Shown here in pieces: positions 35,221-43,146 of a stretch of DNA of 64,000 bases. The translations under genes and the position numbers were made by a program. The notes beneath the pieces were generated by a model, which was given only the letters and a program-made list of their open reading frames with translations, did no database searches and was not told where the DNA came from. The stretch is taken from positions 40,391 through 104,390 of the forward strand of contig NZ_JAGGOO010000059.1 of NCBI RefSeq assembly GCF_018614415.1, given 5' to 3'. This stretch comes from Streptomyces sp. ISL-12. GTDB lineage: Bacteria > Actinomycetota > Actinomycetes > Streptomycetales > Streptomycetaceae. Each line of letters begins with the position of its first letter. The first letter of the stretch is position 1.

Positions 35221-36128
35221 ACGCCCAGGGACTGAGCATGCCGGCCGCCGAATCCGTACGTACCGAACAGGACGCCCGCCGGAGCGAAGAGGAGCAGCGC
35301 GACGTGAGTGTCGTACCCGCCGATGCCCTGCCGGGCGGTGTCCTGGCCGCCGAGGAGCAGGCCGCGCCCGCCGCGGCCGAGCTGGGGCCGAGGGCGCGGC
35401 TGTGGCCCTCCCTGGCGGCCGTCTACCGGGCGCAGCTGTCGCGGGCCCGGGTCGCGCGGATCCCGCTGCTGTTCGTGGCCACCTTCCAGTCCGTCGGCAT
35501 CATGATCCTGATGCGCGGGGTGGTGGACGGCGGCGAGGAGGCACAGGCCGTGGTCGCCGGTTCGGCGGTCCTGGTCGTGGCGTTCGTCGCGCTGAACCTG
35601 CTCGCCCAGTACTTCGGCCAGCTCCGCGGCAGCGGCGGCCTCGACCACTACGCCACCCTGCCGGTGCCGCCGGCCGCGGTGGTGCTGGGCGCGGCCGGGG
35701 CGTACGCCTCCTTCACCGTGCCGGGGACCGTGGTCACGGCGGTGTTCGGCTGTGTGCTGTTCGGGCTGCCGCTCACCCATCTGTGGGTGCTGATCGCCGT
35801 GATCCCGCTGGCCGGCGCCGCGCTGGCCGGGCTGGGCGCGGCGCTGGGCCTGCTCGCGCCCCGGCCCGAGCTGGCCACGCTGCTGGGCCAGCTGGGCATG
35901 TCGGCGGCGCTGCTGCTCGGGGTGCTGCCCGCCGACCGGATGCCGGAGGCGGTGCGGTTCGCCCGGGATCTGCTGCCGTCGACGTACGGCGTGGAGGCGT
36001 TCGCGCGGACGTTCGGGGAGCGGGTCGACTGGGCCCTCGTCCTCGCCGACCTCGCGGTGTGCGGGGCGGTCGGCGTGGTGTCGCTCGCCGTCGCCACTTG
36101 GGCGTACCGCCGGGCGGCCGTCCGGTGA
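35217..36128 (+). CDS. ABC transporter permease (ABC-2 type)
   Basis: Membrane partner of the preceding ATPase. The GTG at 35217 overlaps its stop. The 303-residue protein has a hydrophilic acidic N-terminus of about 65 residues, then six membrane segments (IPLLFVATFQSVGIMILM to VGVVSLAVATWAYRRA) and an ABC-2-like signature around LLPSTYGVEAFAR. Such DrrB-like permeases export lipids, drugs or polysaccharides. Confidence 0.86.
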   Translation: MNAQGLSMPAAESVRTEQDARRSEEEQRDVSVVPADALPGGVLAAEEQAAPAAAELGPRARLWPSLAAVYRAQLSRARVARIPLLFVATFQSVGIMILMRGVVDGGEEAQAVVAGSAVLVVAFVALNLLAQYFGQLRGSGGLDHYATLPVPPAAVVLGAAGAYASFTVPGTVVTAVFGCVLFGLPLTHLWVLIAVIPLAGAALAGLGAALGLLAPRPELATLLGQLGMSAALLLGVLPADRMPEAVRFARDLLPSTYGVEAFARTFGERVDWALVLADLAVCGAVGVVSLAVATWAYRRAAVR

Positions 36129-36150
36129 CGCGCCGCACAGACGGGCCTGG

Positions 36151-36156
36151 CACGAT
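36151..36156 (+). promoter_or_regulatory. -10 CACGAT, probable leaderless start
   Basis: CACGAT in GGCACGATGGC lies 6 bases before GTG 36163, the same arrangement as at 23250. Confidence 0.5.
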
Positions 36157-36162
36157 GGCAGG

Positions 36163-36825
36163 GTGACCGCACCGCTGACTCCTCCTCCGCCACCCCACGA
36201 ACACTCGTCCGCGTCCCACCAGGGACAGCCGGTGCCGCCGCCCGCCGGGGCGTACGCGGCCGACGGCGCGTACGGCCGGCCCGGCGAGCAGGACGGTCCG
36301 GGACTGAGGACCGAACTGTGGCAGGCCGCCGTGGCCGCGGTGTCGGTGGCGGTGTCCGGGGCGCTGCTCGGCGTGCTGTGGTGGCGGCTGGCGCCGAGCG
36401 TGCCGCTCGTCGGTGACGTGGTGGACAAGAGCTGGGTGGTCTACCTCAAGGACTCCGAGGGCGAGCAGGCGGTCGGCGTCGACGGCACGTTCACGCTGCT
36501 CGCGCTGGCCTTCGGGGCGCTCAGCGCGCTGGTCGTCTTCCTGGTGCGGCGGCGCGGCGGCGTGCCGCTGGTCGTGGCGCTCGGCGTCGGCGGCCTGCTG
36601 GGCGCGGTACTGGCCTGGCGGCTCGGGGTGTGGCTCGGACCGACGCAGGACGTGATCGCGCACGCGCGCGAGGCGGGCAAGGGAGAGACGTTCTCGGCGC
36701 CGCTGAAGCTCGGCGCCAAGGGGGCGCTGCTGGCGTGGCCGCTGGCGGGGCTGCTGGTGCACCTGGGGCTGACGGCGCTGTTCGCGCCGCGGGATCCGGA
36801 GCCGTACGACGGCGCGAGCGGCTGA
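36163..36825 (+). CDS. DUF2567-like membrane protein
   Basis: A 220-residue protein. The Pro/His-rich N-terminus (1-50) is followed by four membrane segments (about 54-75, 106-125, 132-152 and 183-205). An extracytoplasmic loop VGDVVDKSWVVYLKDSEGEQ lies between the first two. It resembles the DUF2567 family of Actinobacteria, of unknown function; this assignment is from memory of the pattern and moderately sure. Confidence 0.65.
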   Translation: MTAPLTPPPPPHEHSSASHQGQPVPPPAGAYAADGAYGRPGEQDGPGLRTELWQAAVAAVSVAVSGALLGVLWWRLAPSVPLVGDVVDKSWVVYLKDSEGEQAVGVDGTFTLLALAFGALSALVVFLVRRRGGVPLVVALGVGGLLGAVLAWRLGVWLGPTQDVIAHAREAGKGETFSAPLKLGAKGALLAWPLAGLLVHLGLTALFAPRDPEPYDGASG

Positions 36826-36847
36826 GGCGGGGTCCGACCGCCCCGCC
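36826..36847 (+). terminator. hairpin after the DUF2567-like gene
   Basis: GGCGGGG-tccgaccg-CCCCGCC, a 7-bp stem immediately after the stop codon. No T-run. Confidence 0.5.
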
Positions 36848-37153
36848 GCGCGGACCCGGGCCCGGGGAGACGCCCGGGGCCGCGCTCGCGGAACTCGGCG
36901 GCCATGGAGTGAGGTCAGGTGGGGTCCCGAGGGCCGCGGCCGTAGCGGTCGAGCGGGGCGGAGCGCCCCTGTGGGGAGTCGTGCGTGACGATCCTCCGGC
37001 GTCCGGCGTCCGCCACCGCGCCGGTCGGCGCGCCGGTTCCCGCCCGCGGCCGGTACCGGGCGTACCCGGTCACCGGTCGGACGCGCACGGCGATCCCGGC
37101 CGTGCGGGGCGCGGGGGAGCCGGGGCCCTGCGGCCCCGGCGGACGGAGGCCGG
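36848..37153. other. intergenic region without a supported gene
   Basis: This is a convergent gap between the DUF2567-like gene and the alpha/beta hydrolase gene. It is highly G+C-rich with several short inverted repeats (for example CCCGGGC / GCCCGGG near 36855-36885). Open frames exist on both strands but none has a ribosome site, a recognisable protein or consistent codon bias. Confidence 0.5.
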
Positions 37154-38035
37154 CTACCGGTGCGCCGCCAGGAACGGCAGGACGACGTCGGCCATCTCGT
37201 CGGGTACTTCCTCCGCGAGGTCGTGCCCGGCGTCGAAGACGTGGCCGGTGACGTGGTGGGCCATGAGCCGCATCTGGGACTCGTTGCGGTCGCCGATGAA
37301 CGCGGAGCCGCCGAGCGCCAGGACCGGGATGTCGAGCTTCTTCTTCGCGGCCTGCCGGTTCTGTTCCGCGTCGACGAGCATCGCCCGGTAGACGGCGAGC
37401 ATCGCGCGGATGCCACCGGGCATGGAGTAGCAGCGCACGTACTCCTCGATCGCGTCGGGAGTGGCACTGTCGGGGCGGGAGCGCTCGGACTTGATCATGT
37501 AGGTGATCAGTTCGCGTTCGTGTCCGGCGATCAGCATCTCGGGCACGTCCGGCTGGAAGTAGAAGCCCAGATGCCACAGATGCATACCGCCGGAGACGTT
37601 CTCGGGGGTGAGCGCGGTGTGGTCCTCGAAGCCGAAGCCGGGGAACAGCGCCTCGGCGAACACGAGGGAGCCGACCCGGTCGCGGTGGCGGGCGGCGAGC
37701 TGGTAGCCGATCACCGCGCCCCAGTCCTCGCCGAGCACGGCGTAGGTCTCGTGTCCGAGGCGGGCCATCAGCTCGGCGATGTCGTCGCTCATCGTCGCGC
37801 AGTCGTAGCCGTCCGCGGGGCGGGCGGAGTCGCCGAGACCGCGCAGGTCGGGCACGACGACGGTGCGGTGGGGCGTCAGCTTCGGGACGAGGTGGCGCCA
37901 GTGGTAGCCGGTCTTGGGCACGCCGTGCAGCAGCACCACGGCCGGGCCGGACCCGGCGGTCCGGTAGTGCAGGCTCGTGCCGTTGACGGCGGCACGGCCG
38001 GTGAGCAGGGGCGTTGCGGTGTGGTCGTACATCAT
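37154..38035 (-). CDS. alpha/beta hydrolase, epoxide hydrolase-like
   Basis: A 293-residue alpha/beta hydrolase. It has the oxyanion motif HGVP (37-40), PDLRGLGDS, and an acidic nucleophile Asp104 in LGEDWGA, as in epoxide hydrolases and haloalkane dehalogenases; the likely base is His271 in DAGHDLAEE. A cap region (about 140-205) holds the substrate-selecting Tyr/Trp residues (HLWHLGFYFQPD). The ATG at 38035 has AGGAAGGAAG upstream. It follows the TetR gene on the same strand by 112 bases, so that regulator may control it. Confidence 0.83.
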   Translation of the reverse strand: MMYDHTATPLLTGRAAVNGTSLHYRTAGSGPAVVLLHGVPKTGYHWRHLVPKLTPHRTVVVPDLRGLGDSARPADGYDCATMSDDIAELMARLGHETYAVLGEDWGAVIGYQLAARHRDRVGSLVFAEALFPGFGFEDHTALTPENVSGGMHLWHLGFYFQPDVPEMLIAGHERELITYMIKSERSRPDSATPDAIEEYVRCYSMPGGIRAMLAVYRAMLVDAEQNRQAAKKKLDIPVLALGGSAFIGDRNESQMRLMAHHVTGHVFDAGHDLAEEVPDEMADVVLPFLAAHR

Positions 38036-38147
38036 GACGGGGGCTTCCTTCCTGTCCTGGGCGGGCGACGGCGGACGGGTCTTCGTTTTCTTTATCGACC
38101 GTTACAGATTCGGGGCAGGGGGAGCCCCCGGCCGAGGCCGGTGTCCC

Positions 38148-38726
38148 TCAGTCGAGAGCGGTCAGCGCGACGTCCACGAGGGGATCGAGGGCGCGCGCGT
38201 CCGGTGTGATCTTCGAGGAGACGAGCAGTCCGTTGAGGAAGGTGACCAGGAACGCGGCGGCCGTGTGCGGATCGTGCCGCGCCGCGATCTCGCCCCGCTC
38301 CATCGCCGCCCGCAGCACCTCGGCCAGCGCCTCGCGGCTCGCGTCCTGCATGTCGCGCACGGTGCGCCGGGTCGCCGCGTCCCGGGGCAGCCGCTCGCAG
38401 ACGGCGTTGACGGCCAGGCAGCCCCGGCCGTCGCTCCTGACGGCGACGCGGATCCGCTCCGTCAGCAGCGCGCGGATCGCCGTACGGGCGTCCGCCTCCT
38501 CTTCCAGGCTGCGCAGGGCGTCCGCCGCGAGGGTGGCGCGGTAGTGCTCCAGCGCGGCCCGGTACAGGCCGTCCTTGTCGCCGAACGCGGCGTACAGGGA
38601 CCCCTGTCCGATCCCCAGGTGCTGGGTCAGATCGCGCACCGAGGTCGCCTCGTAGCCGCGCGTCCAGAACAGCTCCATGGCGCGGCTCACCGCCGCCTCC
38701 GTGTCGAACTCCCGGGTCCTTGGCAT
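38148..38726 (-). CDS. TetR-family transcriptional regulator
   Basis: A 192-residue repressor. The helix-turn-helix DNA-binding domain is residues about 9-55 (AMELFWTRGYEATSVRDLTQ, LGIGQGSLYAAFGDKDGLYR), matching the TetR signature. The C-terminal part (TetR_C type; GRGCLAVNAVCERLP contains two cysteines) binds an unknown ligand. The start is ATG 38726 (MPRTREFDTEAAVSRAME). A palindrome next to its own -10 element suggests autorepression, and the downstream hydrolase gene is a probable target. Confidence 0.88.
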   Translation of the reverse strand: MPRTREFDTEAAVSRAMELFWTRGYEATSVRDLTQHLGIGQGSLYAAFGDKDGLYRAALEHYRATLAADALRSLEEEADARTAIRALLTERIRVAVRSDGRGCLAVNAVCERLPRDAATRRTVRDMQDASREALAEVLRAAMERGEIAARHDPHTAAAFLVTFLNGLLVSSKITPDARALDPLVDVALTALD

Positions 38727-38732
38727 GGCTCC

Positions 38733-38752
38733 ACCGTAAACGATCTGGATCG
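38733..38752 (-). promoter_or_regulatory. TetR gene promoter with operator-like palindrome
   Basis: On the minus strand TACGGT (38738-38733) lies 6 bases before the ATG. The perfect 12-base palindrome CGATCTGGATCG (38741-38752; reverse complement CGATCCAGATCG) ends 2 bases upstream of that hexamer, in the spacer. A repressor bound there would block RNA polymerase. Confidence 0.5.
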
Positions 38753-38825
38753 CTCGCTCAAGAAAGCGGGTGCGGTCTGACCGTTCGCCCACCCGCGGGG
38801 CGGCCTCACGGCTGCTCACCGCCGG

Positions 38826-38846
38826 GGCCGGTCATCCGGACCGGCC
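38826..38846 (-). terminator. hairpin after ybaK
   Basis: GGCCGGTC-atccg-GACCGGCC is an 8-bp perfect stem about 50 bases past the ybaK stop on the minus strand and upstream of the TetR gene. Confidence 0.5.
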
Positions 38847-38894
38847 GGCGGTCCTGGTGCGCGCGGCCTTTCCGGGGGCGCGTCCGCCGAGGGG

Positions 38895-39395
38895 TCAGGC
38901 GCGGCCCACCGGTGCGAGGACCGCGCCGGTCAGCTCGGCCAGGTCTCCGGGGGACAGCTCGATCTCCAGGCCCCGGCGGCCCGCCGAGACGCAGATGGTG
39001 GGGTGGGCCGGCGCCGAGTCGTCCAGGACCGTGGGCAGCCGCTTGCGCTGGCCGAGGGGGGAGATGCCGCCCCGGACGTAGCCCGTGGTGCGCTCCGCGA
39101 GGGCCGGGTCGGCCATCGCCGCCCGCTTGCCGCCCACCGCCGCGGCCAGCGCCTTCAGGTCCAGCTTGCCCGCGACCGGGACCACCGCGACCGTCAGCTG
39201 TCCGTCGACGTCCGCCACCAGCGTCTTGAAGACCCGCTCCGGCGAGACGCCCATCGCCTCAGCCGCTTCCTCGCCGTAGGACGGATGGGCGGGGTCGTGG
39301 TCGTAGGAGTGGACCGTGTACGTCACCCCGGCCGCCGTCAGGGCCACCGTCGCCGGCGTGCCCCCCGGCTGCTGCTTCTTCGCCTTCTTCGCCAT
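38895..39395 (-). CDS. ybaK: YbaK/EbsC-type Cys-tRNA(Pro) deacylase
   Basis: YbaK hydrolyses Cys-tRNA(Pro) made by error-prone ProRS. The 166 residues show YDHDPAHPSYGEEAAEAMG, VFKTLVADVDGQLTVAVVPV, the catalytic Lys region KLDLKALAAAVGGKRAAM and YVRGGISPLGQRK, all typical of YbaK. The N-terminus is a short Lys-rich stretch (MAKKAKKQQ). It lies 22 bases downstream of the LON-domain gene on the same strand and is probably cotranscribed. Confidence 0.9.
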   Translation of the reverse strand: MAKKAKKQQPGGTPATVALTAAGVTYTVHSYDHDPAHPSYGEEAAEAMGVSPERVFKTLVADVDGQLTVAVVPVAGKLDLKALAAAVGGKRAAMADPALAERTTGYVRGGISPLGQRKRLPTVLDDSAPAHPTICVSAGRRGLEIELSPGDLAELTGAVLAPVGRA

Positions 39396-39417
39396 GCTCG
39401 GCAGTTCCTCGGATCCG

Positions 39418-40158
39418 TCAGTTGAGACTCGTCGGGCCGCGCGTCAGCTCCGACGCGGGCAGCGACGGCAGCGTACGGATGACGGCCGTCTCGGTGCGCA
39501 GGAGTTTCAGCTCGTCCCGCAGGCGGGACGCGGTGTCCGGGGCCTGGAGCAGCCGCTGCTTGGTCGGCGTGTCCAGCATCATCGCGGCGGCCACCAGGTA
39601 CGACACCACGCCCGGCTCGTCCGGCAGGTCGGCGCCCGTGGTCAGCGACCGCTCCCGCGCCCCCGCCAGCCGCTTCTGGTACTGGCGGAACGCCCGCAGC
39701 ACGCCCTCCGCCAGCGCGCCCGCCTCGTCACCGGGCTCCTCGTCGAGGTGCTCCACCTCGGCCGTCAGGAACGGGCCGGAGGCGTCCACGGACAGCAGCC
39801 GCACCCGGGTCGTGCCGGTCGCCAGCACCTCGAAGGTGCCGTCGGGCCGCTCCCGGATCGTCGCGGCGTCGGCCACGCAGCCGACCTTGTGCAGCGCCTT
39901 GGCCGGGTCGGGGCCGAACCCCGCGGCGGCCCCGCGCTCGGGCACCGCCGTCGGATCGGGCAGGCCCGGCAGGCTCGGCGCCACCTCGTGGCCGTCGCGG
40001 ATCGCCACGACGGCGAACCGGCGCGGTTCCTCCTCGGGGGTCTTCAGCAGCTCGCGCATCATGGCGCGATAGCGCTCCTCGAAGACGTTGAGCGGAAGCA
40101 CCAGCCCCGGGAACAGCACCGAGTTCAGGGGGAAGAGCGGAAGCCGGACGGTGGTCAC
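39418..40158 (-). CDS. stand-alone LON N-terminal (substrate-binding) domain protein
   Basis: A 246-residue protein beginning at GTG 40158 (MTTVRLPLFPLNSVLFPGLV). The LON substrate-binding domain covers about residues 1-190 (LPLFPLNSVLFPGLVLPL, FEERYRAMM, GVVSYLVAAAMMLDTPTKQR). There is no AAA ATPase or protease domain. Such proteins are widespread; a protein-recognition or adaptor role is suspected but unproven. Confidence 0.88.
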   Translation of the reverse strand: MTTVRLPLFPLNSVLFPGLVLPLNVFEERYRAMMRELLKTPEEEPRRFAVVAIRDGHEVAPSLPGLPDPTAVPERGAAAGFGPDPAKALHKVGCVADAATIRERPDGTFEVLATGTTRVRLLSVDASGPFLTAEVEHLDEEPGDEAGALAEGVLRAFRQYQKRLAGARERSLTTGADLPDEPGVVSYLVAAAMMLDTPTKQRLLQAPDTASRLRDELKLLRTETAVIRTLPSLPASELTRGPTSLN

Positions 40159-40169
40159 GGTCCAGAAGC

Positions 40170-41228
40170 CTAATGCGCGCCGGGACCGGCGTGAGAACCG
40201 CGCCCTGCGCAGACCCCCGCCGGGACCTTTCCGGCCACCGCCGCGTGGACGCCGTCGCGCACCTGGAGGAACCGGCCGAGCGGGTCGTCCGCCTCCCGGT
40301 CCCAGGGGAAGGAGGTGGCGTACGGGCCGGCCAGCCGAAGCTGCTCCAGGGCGTCCGGCCAGCGCTCCAGCCGGACCAGGACGTAGACGAGCAGATTGCG
40401 CAGCTCCGCCGGCCACGGGTCGGCCGCCGGCTGGGCCGCCGACAGCGCGAGGGCGAGATCGGCCGCCGTGTCCAGCCGGGCCCGCGCCACCGCGCCCGCG
40501 CCGCCCTCGGTGAGACACCGGAAGGCCGCCCGCAGCGGCAGCGCCCGCAGCGCCGAGCCCTCGGGGGCGTCCCGGGCTGCCGTCTCGGCGAAGTCCAGGC
40601 ACTCGCGGTGGGCGCCCGGCGAGGCGGCGGCCAGGTACTCCAGGGCCGCGACATGGCAGCCGTAGTGGTGCGGGCAGCGGCGCACCGCCTCGGCCCACAG
40701 CCGCTCGAACTCGGCGTGCCCGGCGTGCCGTCCCCGCGCCGAGTCCAGCGCGACCCGCCAGGGCACCGGGTCCCGGCCGCTGTTCTCGGCGGCCTCCGTG
40801 ACCATCGGGGCGATCTGCCGCAGCAGTTCCACGCGGTCCGGCGACTCCCAGCACCGGTCCACCGCCAGCCGTACGGTGACCAGCCGGCCGTCCGGGTCCT
40901 CGGGGGCGGCGGCGTGCCAGGCCCGCAGCCACTCGGGGCGGGAACGCGCGAAGGCCGCCAGCCGGGCCGCGTACCGGTCGCGGTGCTCCCACCGCTCCTG
41001 CGCACGGGTGCCGGCCAGCAGCGCGGAGGCGGGTCCGTGCGCGCCGTGCGCCGCGGCGACCAGCGCGGGCGCCAGCCGGTCGTCGGGCACGTCGAGGAGC
41101 ACCTCGTCCCCGGCCGGGACACCGGCCGCAGGACCGGCCGAGGGGCCGGCCGCCGGGCGGGGAGAGGTGCCTCGCAGCCGAGTCGTGCGGCGGAGGAACG
41201 CGCGTAGACGGGCCATGGTGTCGACCAT
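40170..41228 (-). CDS. uncharacterised helical (TPR-like) protein
   Basis: I do not recognise this family. From ATG 41228 it has 352 residues (ATG 41216 would give 348); neither start has a strong ribosome site. The N-terminus is basic (ARLRAFLRRTTRLRG). The rest is Ala/Leu/Arg-rich and predicted helical, with repeated units such as AEFERLWAEAVRRCPHHYG and RECLDFAETAARDAPEGSAL that resemble tetratricopeptide helices. No signal peptide or membrane segment. It ends 11 bases before the LON-domain gene, so they probably form an operon. Confidence 0.7.
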   Translation of the reverse strand: MVDTMARLRAFLRRTTRLRGTSPRPAAGPSAGPAAGVPAGDEVLLDVPDDRLAPALVAAAHGAHGPASALLAGTRAQERWEHRDRYAARLAAFARSRPEWLRAWHAAAPEDPDGRLVTVRLAVDRCWESPDRVELLRQIAPMVTEAAENSGRDPVPWRVALDSARGRHAGHAEFERLWAEAVRRCPHHYGCHVAALEYLAAASPGAHRECLDFAETAARDAPEGSALRALPLRAAFRCLTEGGAGAVARARLDTAADLALALSAAQPAADPWPAELRNLLVYVLVRLERWPDALEQLRLAGPYATSFPWDREADDPLGRFLQVRDGVHAAVAGKVPAGVCAGRGSHAGPGAH

Positions 41229-41344
41229 TGAAAGTCCGCGGTTCGGGACGGCGCCAGAGGGTTCACCGAACCTGTGGAAAGTTGTATGGACGGTGGTAAA
41301 GAGCGGGTAAAAGGTGAAGGTTCTTCGCGTTCTCGCGGAGTTCC

Positions 41345-41382
41345 CGCGGCGTCCTCGCGGCACCTTCGCGGCGTCCTCGCGG
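41345..41382. repeat. two 16-bp direct repeats between genes
   Basis: CGCGGCGTCCTCGCGG occurs at 41345-41360 and 41367-41382, six bases apart, within a stretch of related TCGCGG units from 41327 on. It lies between the stop of the beta-helical membrane gene and the start of the next minus-strand gene. Confidence 0.7.
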
Positions 41383-41389
41383 GGAGGGC

Positions 41390-42967
41390 TCAGTTCCGCC
41401 GCAGGGTCCGCGTCGCCCCCGCCGCGACCGTCGTGGCCAGTACCCAGCCCAGCAGGATCAGCGCCGCCGCCAGCCACTGCCAGCCGCCGGCCAGCCGCCA
41501 GTAGCTCACCTGGCCCAGGTCGATCACGGGCACCAGCAGGTCCAGCGAGAAGAGCGCCGGGTTCCACGCCGGGTGCTCGCCGCCCGTGAGCGGCGCCAGA
41601 TCGGCGTACGAGAACGCCATCGAGCCGGCCGCCCACAGCACCGCCAGCCACGCCGCCGCCCGCCCCGGGCGGTAGCCGTAGCCGACGGTCCAGTCCTGGA
41701 GGTACCCCCACAGCTTGGTGCCGAGCGGCAGGCCCTCGCGGCGCCGGCGCTGCTTGGCGAGCAGCACCTCGCGGGCGTCCTCCTCCTCACTGCCCGCCTT
41801 GAGCACGGCCGCGAGCAGCTCGTACGGCTCCGGGTTGTACTCGGCGGTCGCGGCGACCACCCACTCCAGCCGCTCGGCCAGCGGGAACGGGCCCCGCGGC
41901 ACCAGGTTCTCGTAGCTGAAGCCGCCCATGTGCAGCCGGCCCGGGCCCGGCCAGCTGTCCGCCCGGTCGATCAGGTTGACGACCCGCGCCCCCGACAGCA
42001 CCACCCGGCCCAGCGCCGGCCGCTCCCCGAGGAAACGCAGCTCGGACGCCTGCACCCGGCGCAGCGACAGCTCCTGCACCTCGGTCAGGACGAAGCGGGC
42101 CTCCTCGCAGTCGACCGCGTCGCCGAACCGCCCGTCGTCCAGCCGTATCCCGCCCTGGCACTCGAACCGCTGGATCCGCGTCCCCTCCGCCGGCGTCGTG
42201 CCCATGAAGAGCGGGTTGCCCAGGCTCCCCGGGGACAGGTACAGCGAGCGTTCCACCGTCAACTGCGGGGCGTTCAGCGCGAACCGGGCCCGGGGGTTGC
42301 GCAGCCGGGCGCCGCGCAGGCTCAGCGAGACACCGATCTGGGCGCTGCGCAGCCGCAGCTCGCCGTGCGACTCCAGCATGTCCGCCTGGAGGTCCTGCCC
42401 GATGGACAGACCGTCCCCGGCGATCGACCGGCCGCTGCGGTCGTGGTGCACCACCGCCTGGTTGAGCAGCAGGTCGGTGCCTATCTGGGCGTCGGTCAGC
42501 CGCACCCCGCCCGGAAACCGGCAGCGCGGCAGATGCAGGTCGCCCTCGGTCTGCAGCCGGGCCGCCTCCAGCCGGGGCACGAGACAGTCCACCAGCCGGA
42601 GCGTGGTGAAACGCGCCTCCGGCAGCAGCACCTCCCGCTCGAACCGGCAGCGGCGCAGCTCCACGTAGGGCGCCACGGTGCCGCCCGCCAGGTCCATCGT
42701 GCCGCTGATCAGCACGCCGACCAGCTTCAGCGAGGACACCCGGCCGGCCAGCGCGGGCGGCCCGTCCAGCAGCAGCCAGCACACGACGCGGGCCCGCACG
42801 GTCCGCTCCGGCCCCCAGGGCAGCTCGCCGTGCGGATCGTCGGTGGCGGCGTCACCGCTGCTCAGGTCGTACACGGAGCCGTTGCGGAACGCCTGCCACA
42901 TCCCCGCCTCGGCCGCCGTCAGGTCGTCGGGCAGCTCCGCGGCGCGGAGTTCTGCCACCTCGGTCAC
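41390..42967 (-). CDS. membrane protein with pentapeptide-repeat-like domain
   Basis: A 525-residue protein. Residues about 60-370 are rich in layered Leu/Arg/Glu motifs (VELRRCRFEREVLLPEARFT, LHLPRCRFPGGVRLTDAQIG, LRLRSAQIGVSLSLRGARLR), suggesting a right-handed beta-helix related to pentapeptide repeats. The C-terminal part has three or so membrane segments (AAAWLAVLWAAGSMAFSYAD, LFSLDLLVPVIDLG, WLAAALILLGWVLATTVAAG). Proteins of this kind are sometimes labelled oxidoreductases without evidence; no cofactor motif is visible. GTG 42967 has GGGAGG about 12 bases upstream. Function unknown. Confidence 0.75.
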   Translation of the reverse strand: MTEVAELRAAELPDDLTAAEAGMWQAFRNGSVYDLSSGDAATDDPHGELPWGPERTVRARVVCWLLLDGPPALAGRVSSLKLVGVLISGTMDLAGGTVAPYVELRRCRFEREVLLPEARFTTLRLVDCLVPRLEAARLQTEGDLHLPRCRFPGGVRLTDAQIGTDLLLNQAVVHHDRSGRSIAGDGLSIGQDLQADMLESHGELRLRSAQIGVSLSLRGARLRNPRARFALNAPQLTVERSLYLSPGSLGNPLFMGTTPAEGTRIQRFECQGGIRLDDGRFGDAVDCEEARFVLTEVQELSLRRVQASELRFLGERPALGRVVLSGARVVNLIDRADSWPGPGRLHMGGFSYENLVPRGPFPLAERLEWVVAATAEYNPEPYELLAAVLKAGSEEEDAREVLLAKQRRRREGLPLGTKLWGYLQDWTVGYGYRPGRAAAWLAVLWAAGSMAFSYADLAPLTGGEHPAWNPALFSLDLLVPVIDLGQVSYWRLAGGWQWLAAALILLGWVLATTVAAGATRTLRRN

Positions 42968-43133
42968 GGTGTTTCACTTCCTCCCCTGCTGCTTACGGGT
43001 CATCACCCTCGTACAACCGTTCATGCCCGCAGAGTGAGGTCGTGAATACTCTTGGTGATGATTATCTGGAGGAATCCGGGGCCGCGGTGTATCAGTGAGT
43101 GGAACGCGCGACCGGGCTCCGACGCGGGTCTGA

Positions 43134-43139
43134 GAGAAT
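43134..43139 (+). promoter_or_regulatory. hisD: -10 GAGAAT, probable leaderless start of the his operon
   Basis: GAGAAT lies 7 bases before GTG 43147. No ribosome site is visible before hisD. Confidence 0.4.
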
Positions 43140-43146
43140 TGGTCGC

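Noticed and set aside
36915..37153. Minus-strand open frame following the alpha/beta hydrolase gene
   Set aside because: It is the tail of a frame that shadows the hydrolase gene, with no start or ribosome site of its own and no recognisable domain.
43042..43098. An 18-codon plus-strand frame (GTG to TGA) just upstream of hisD
   Set aside because: A GAGG lies only about 2 bases from the GTG, there is no His-codon run, and no conserved feature was seen. A regulatory leader peptide cannot be supported.
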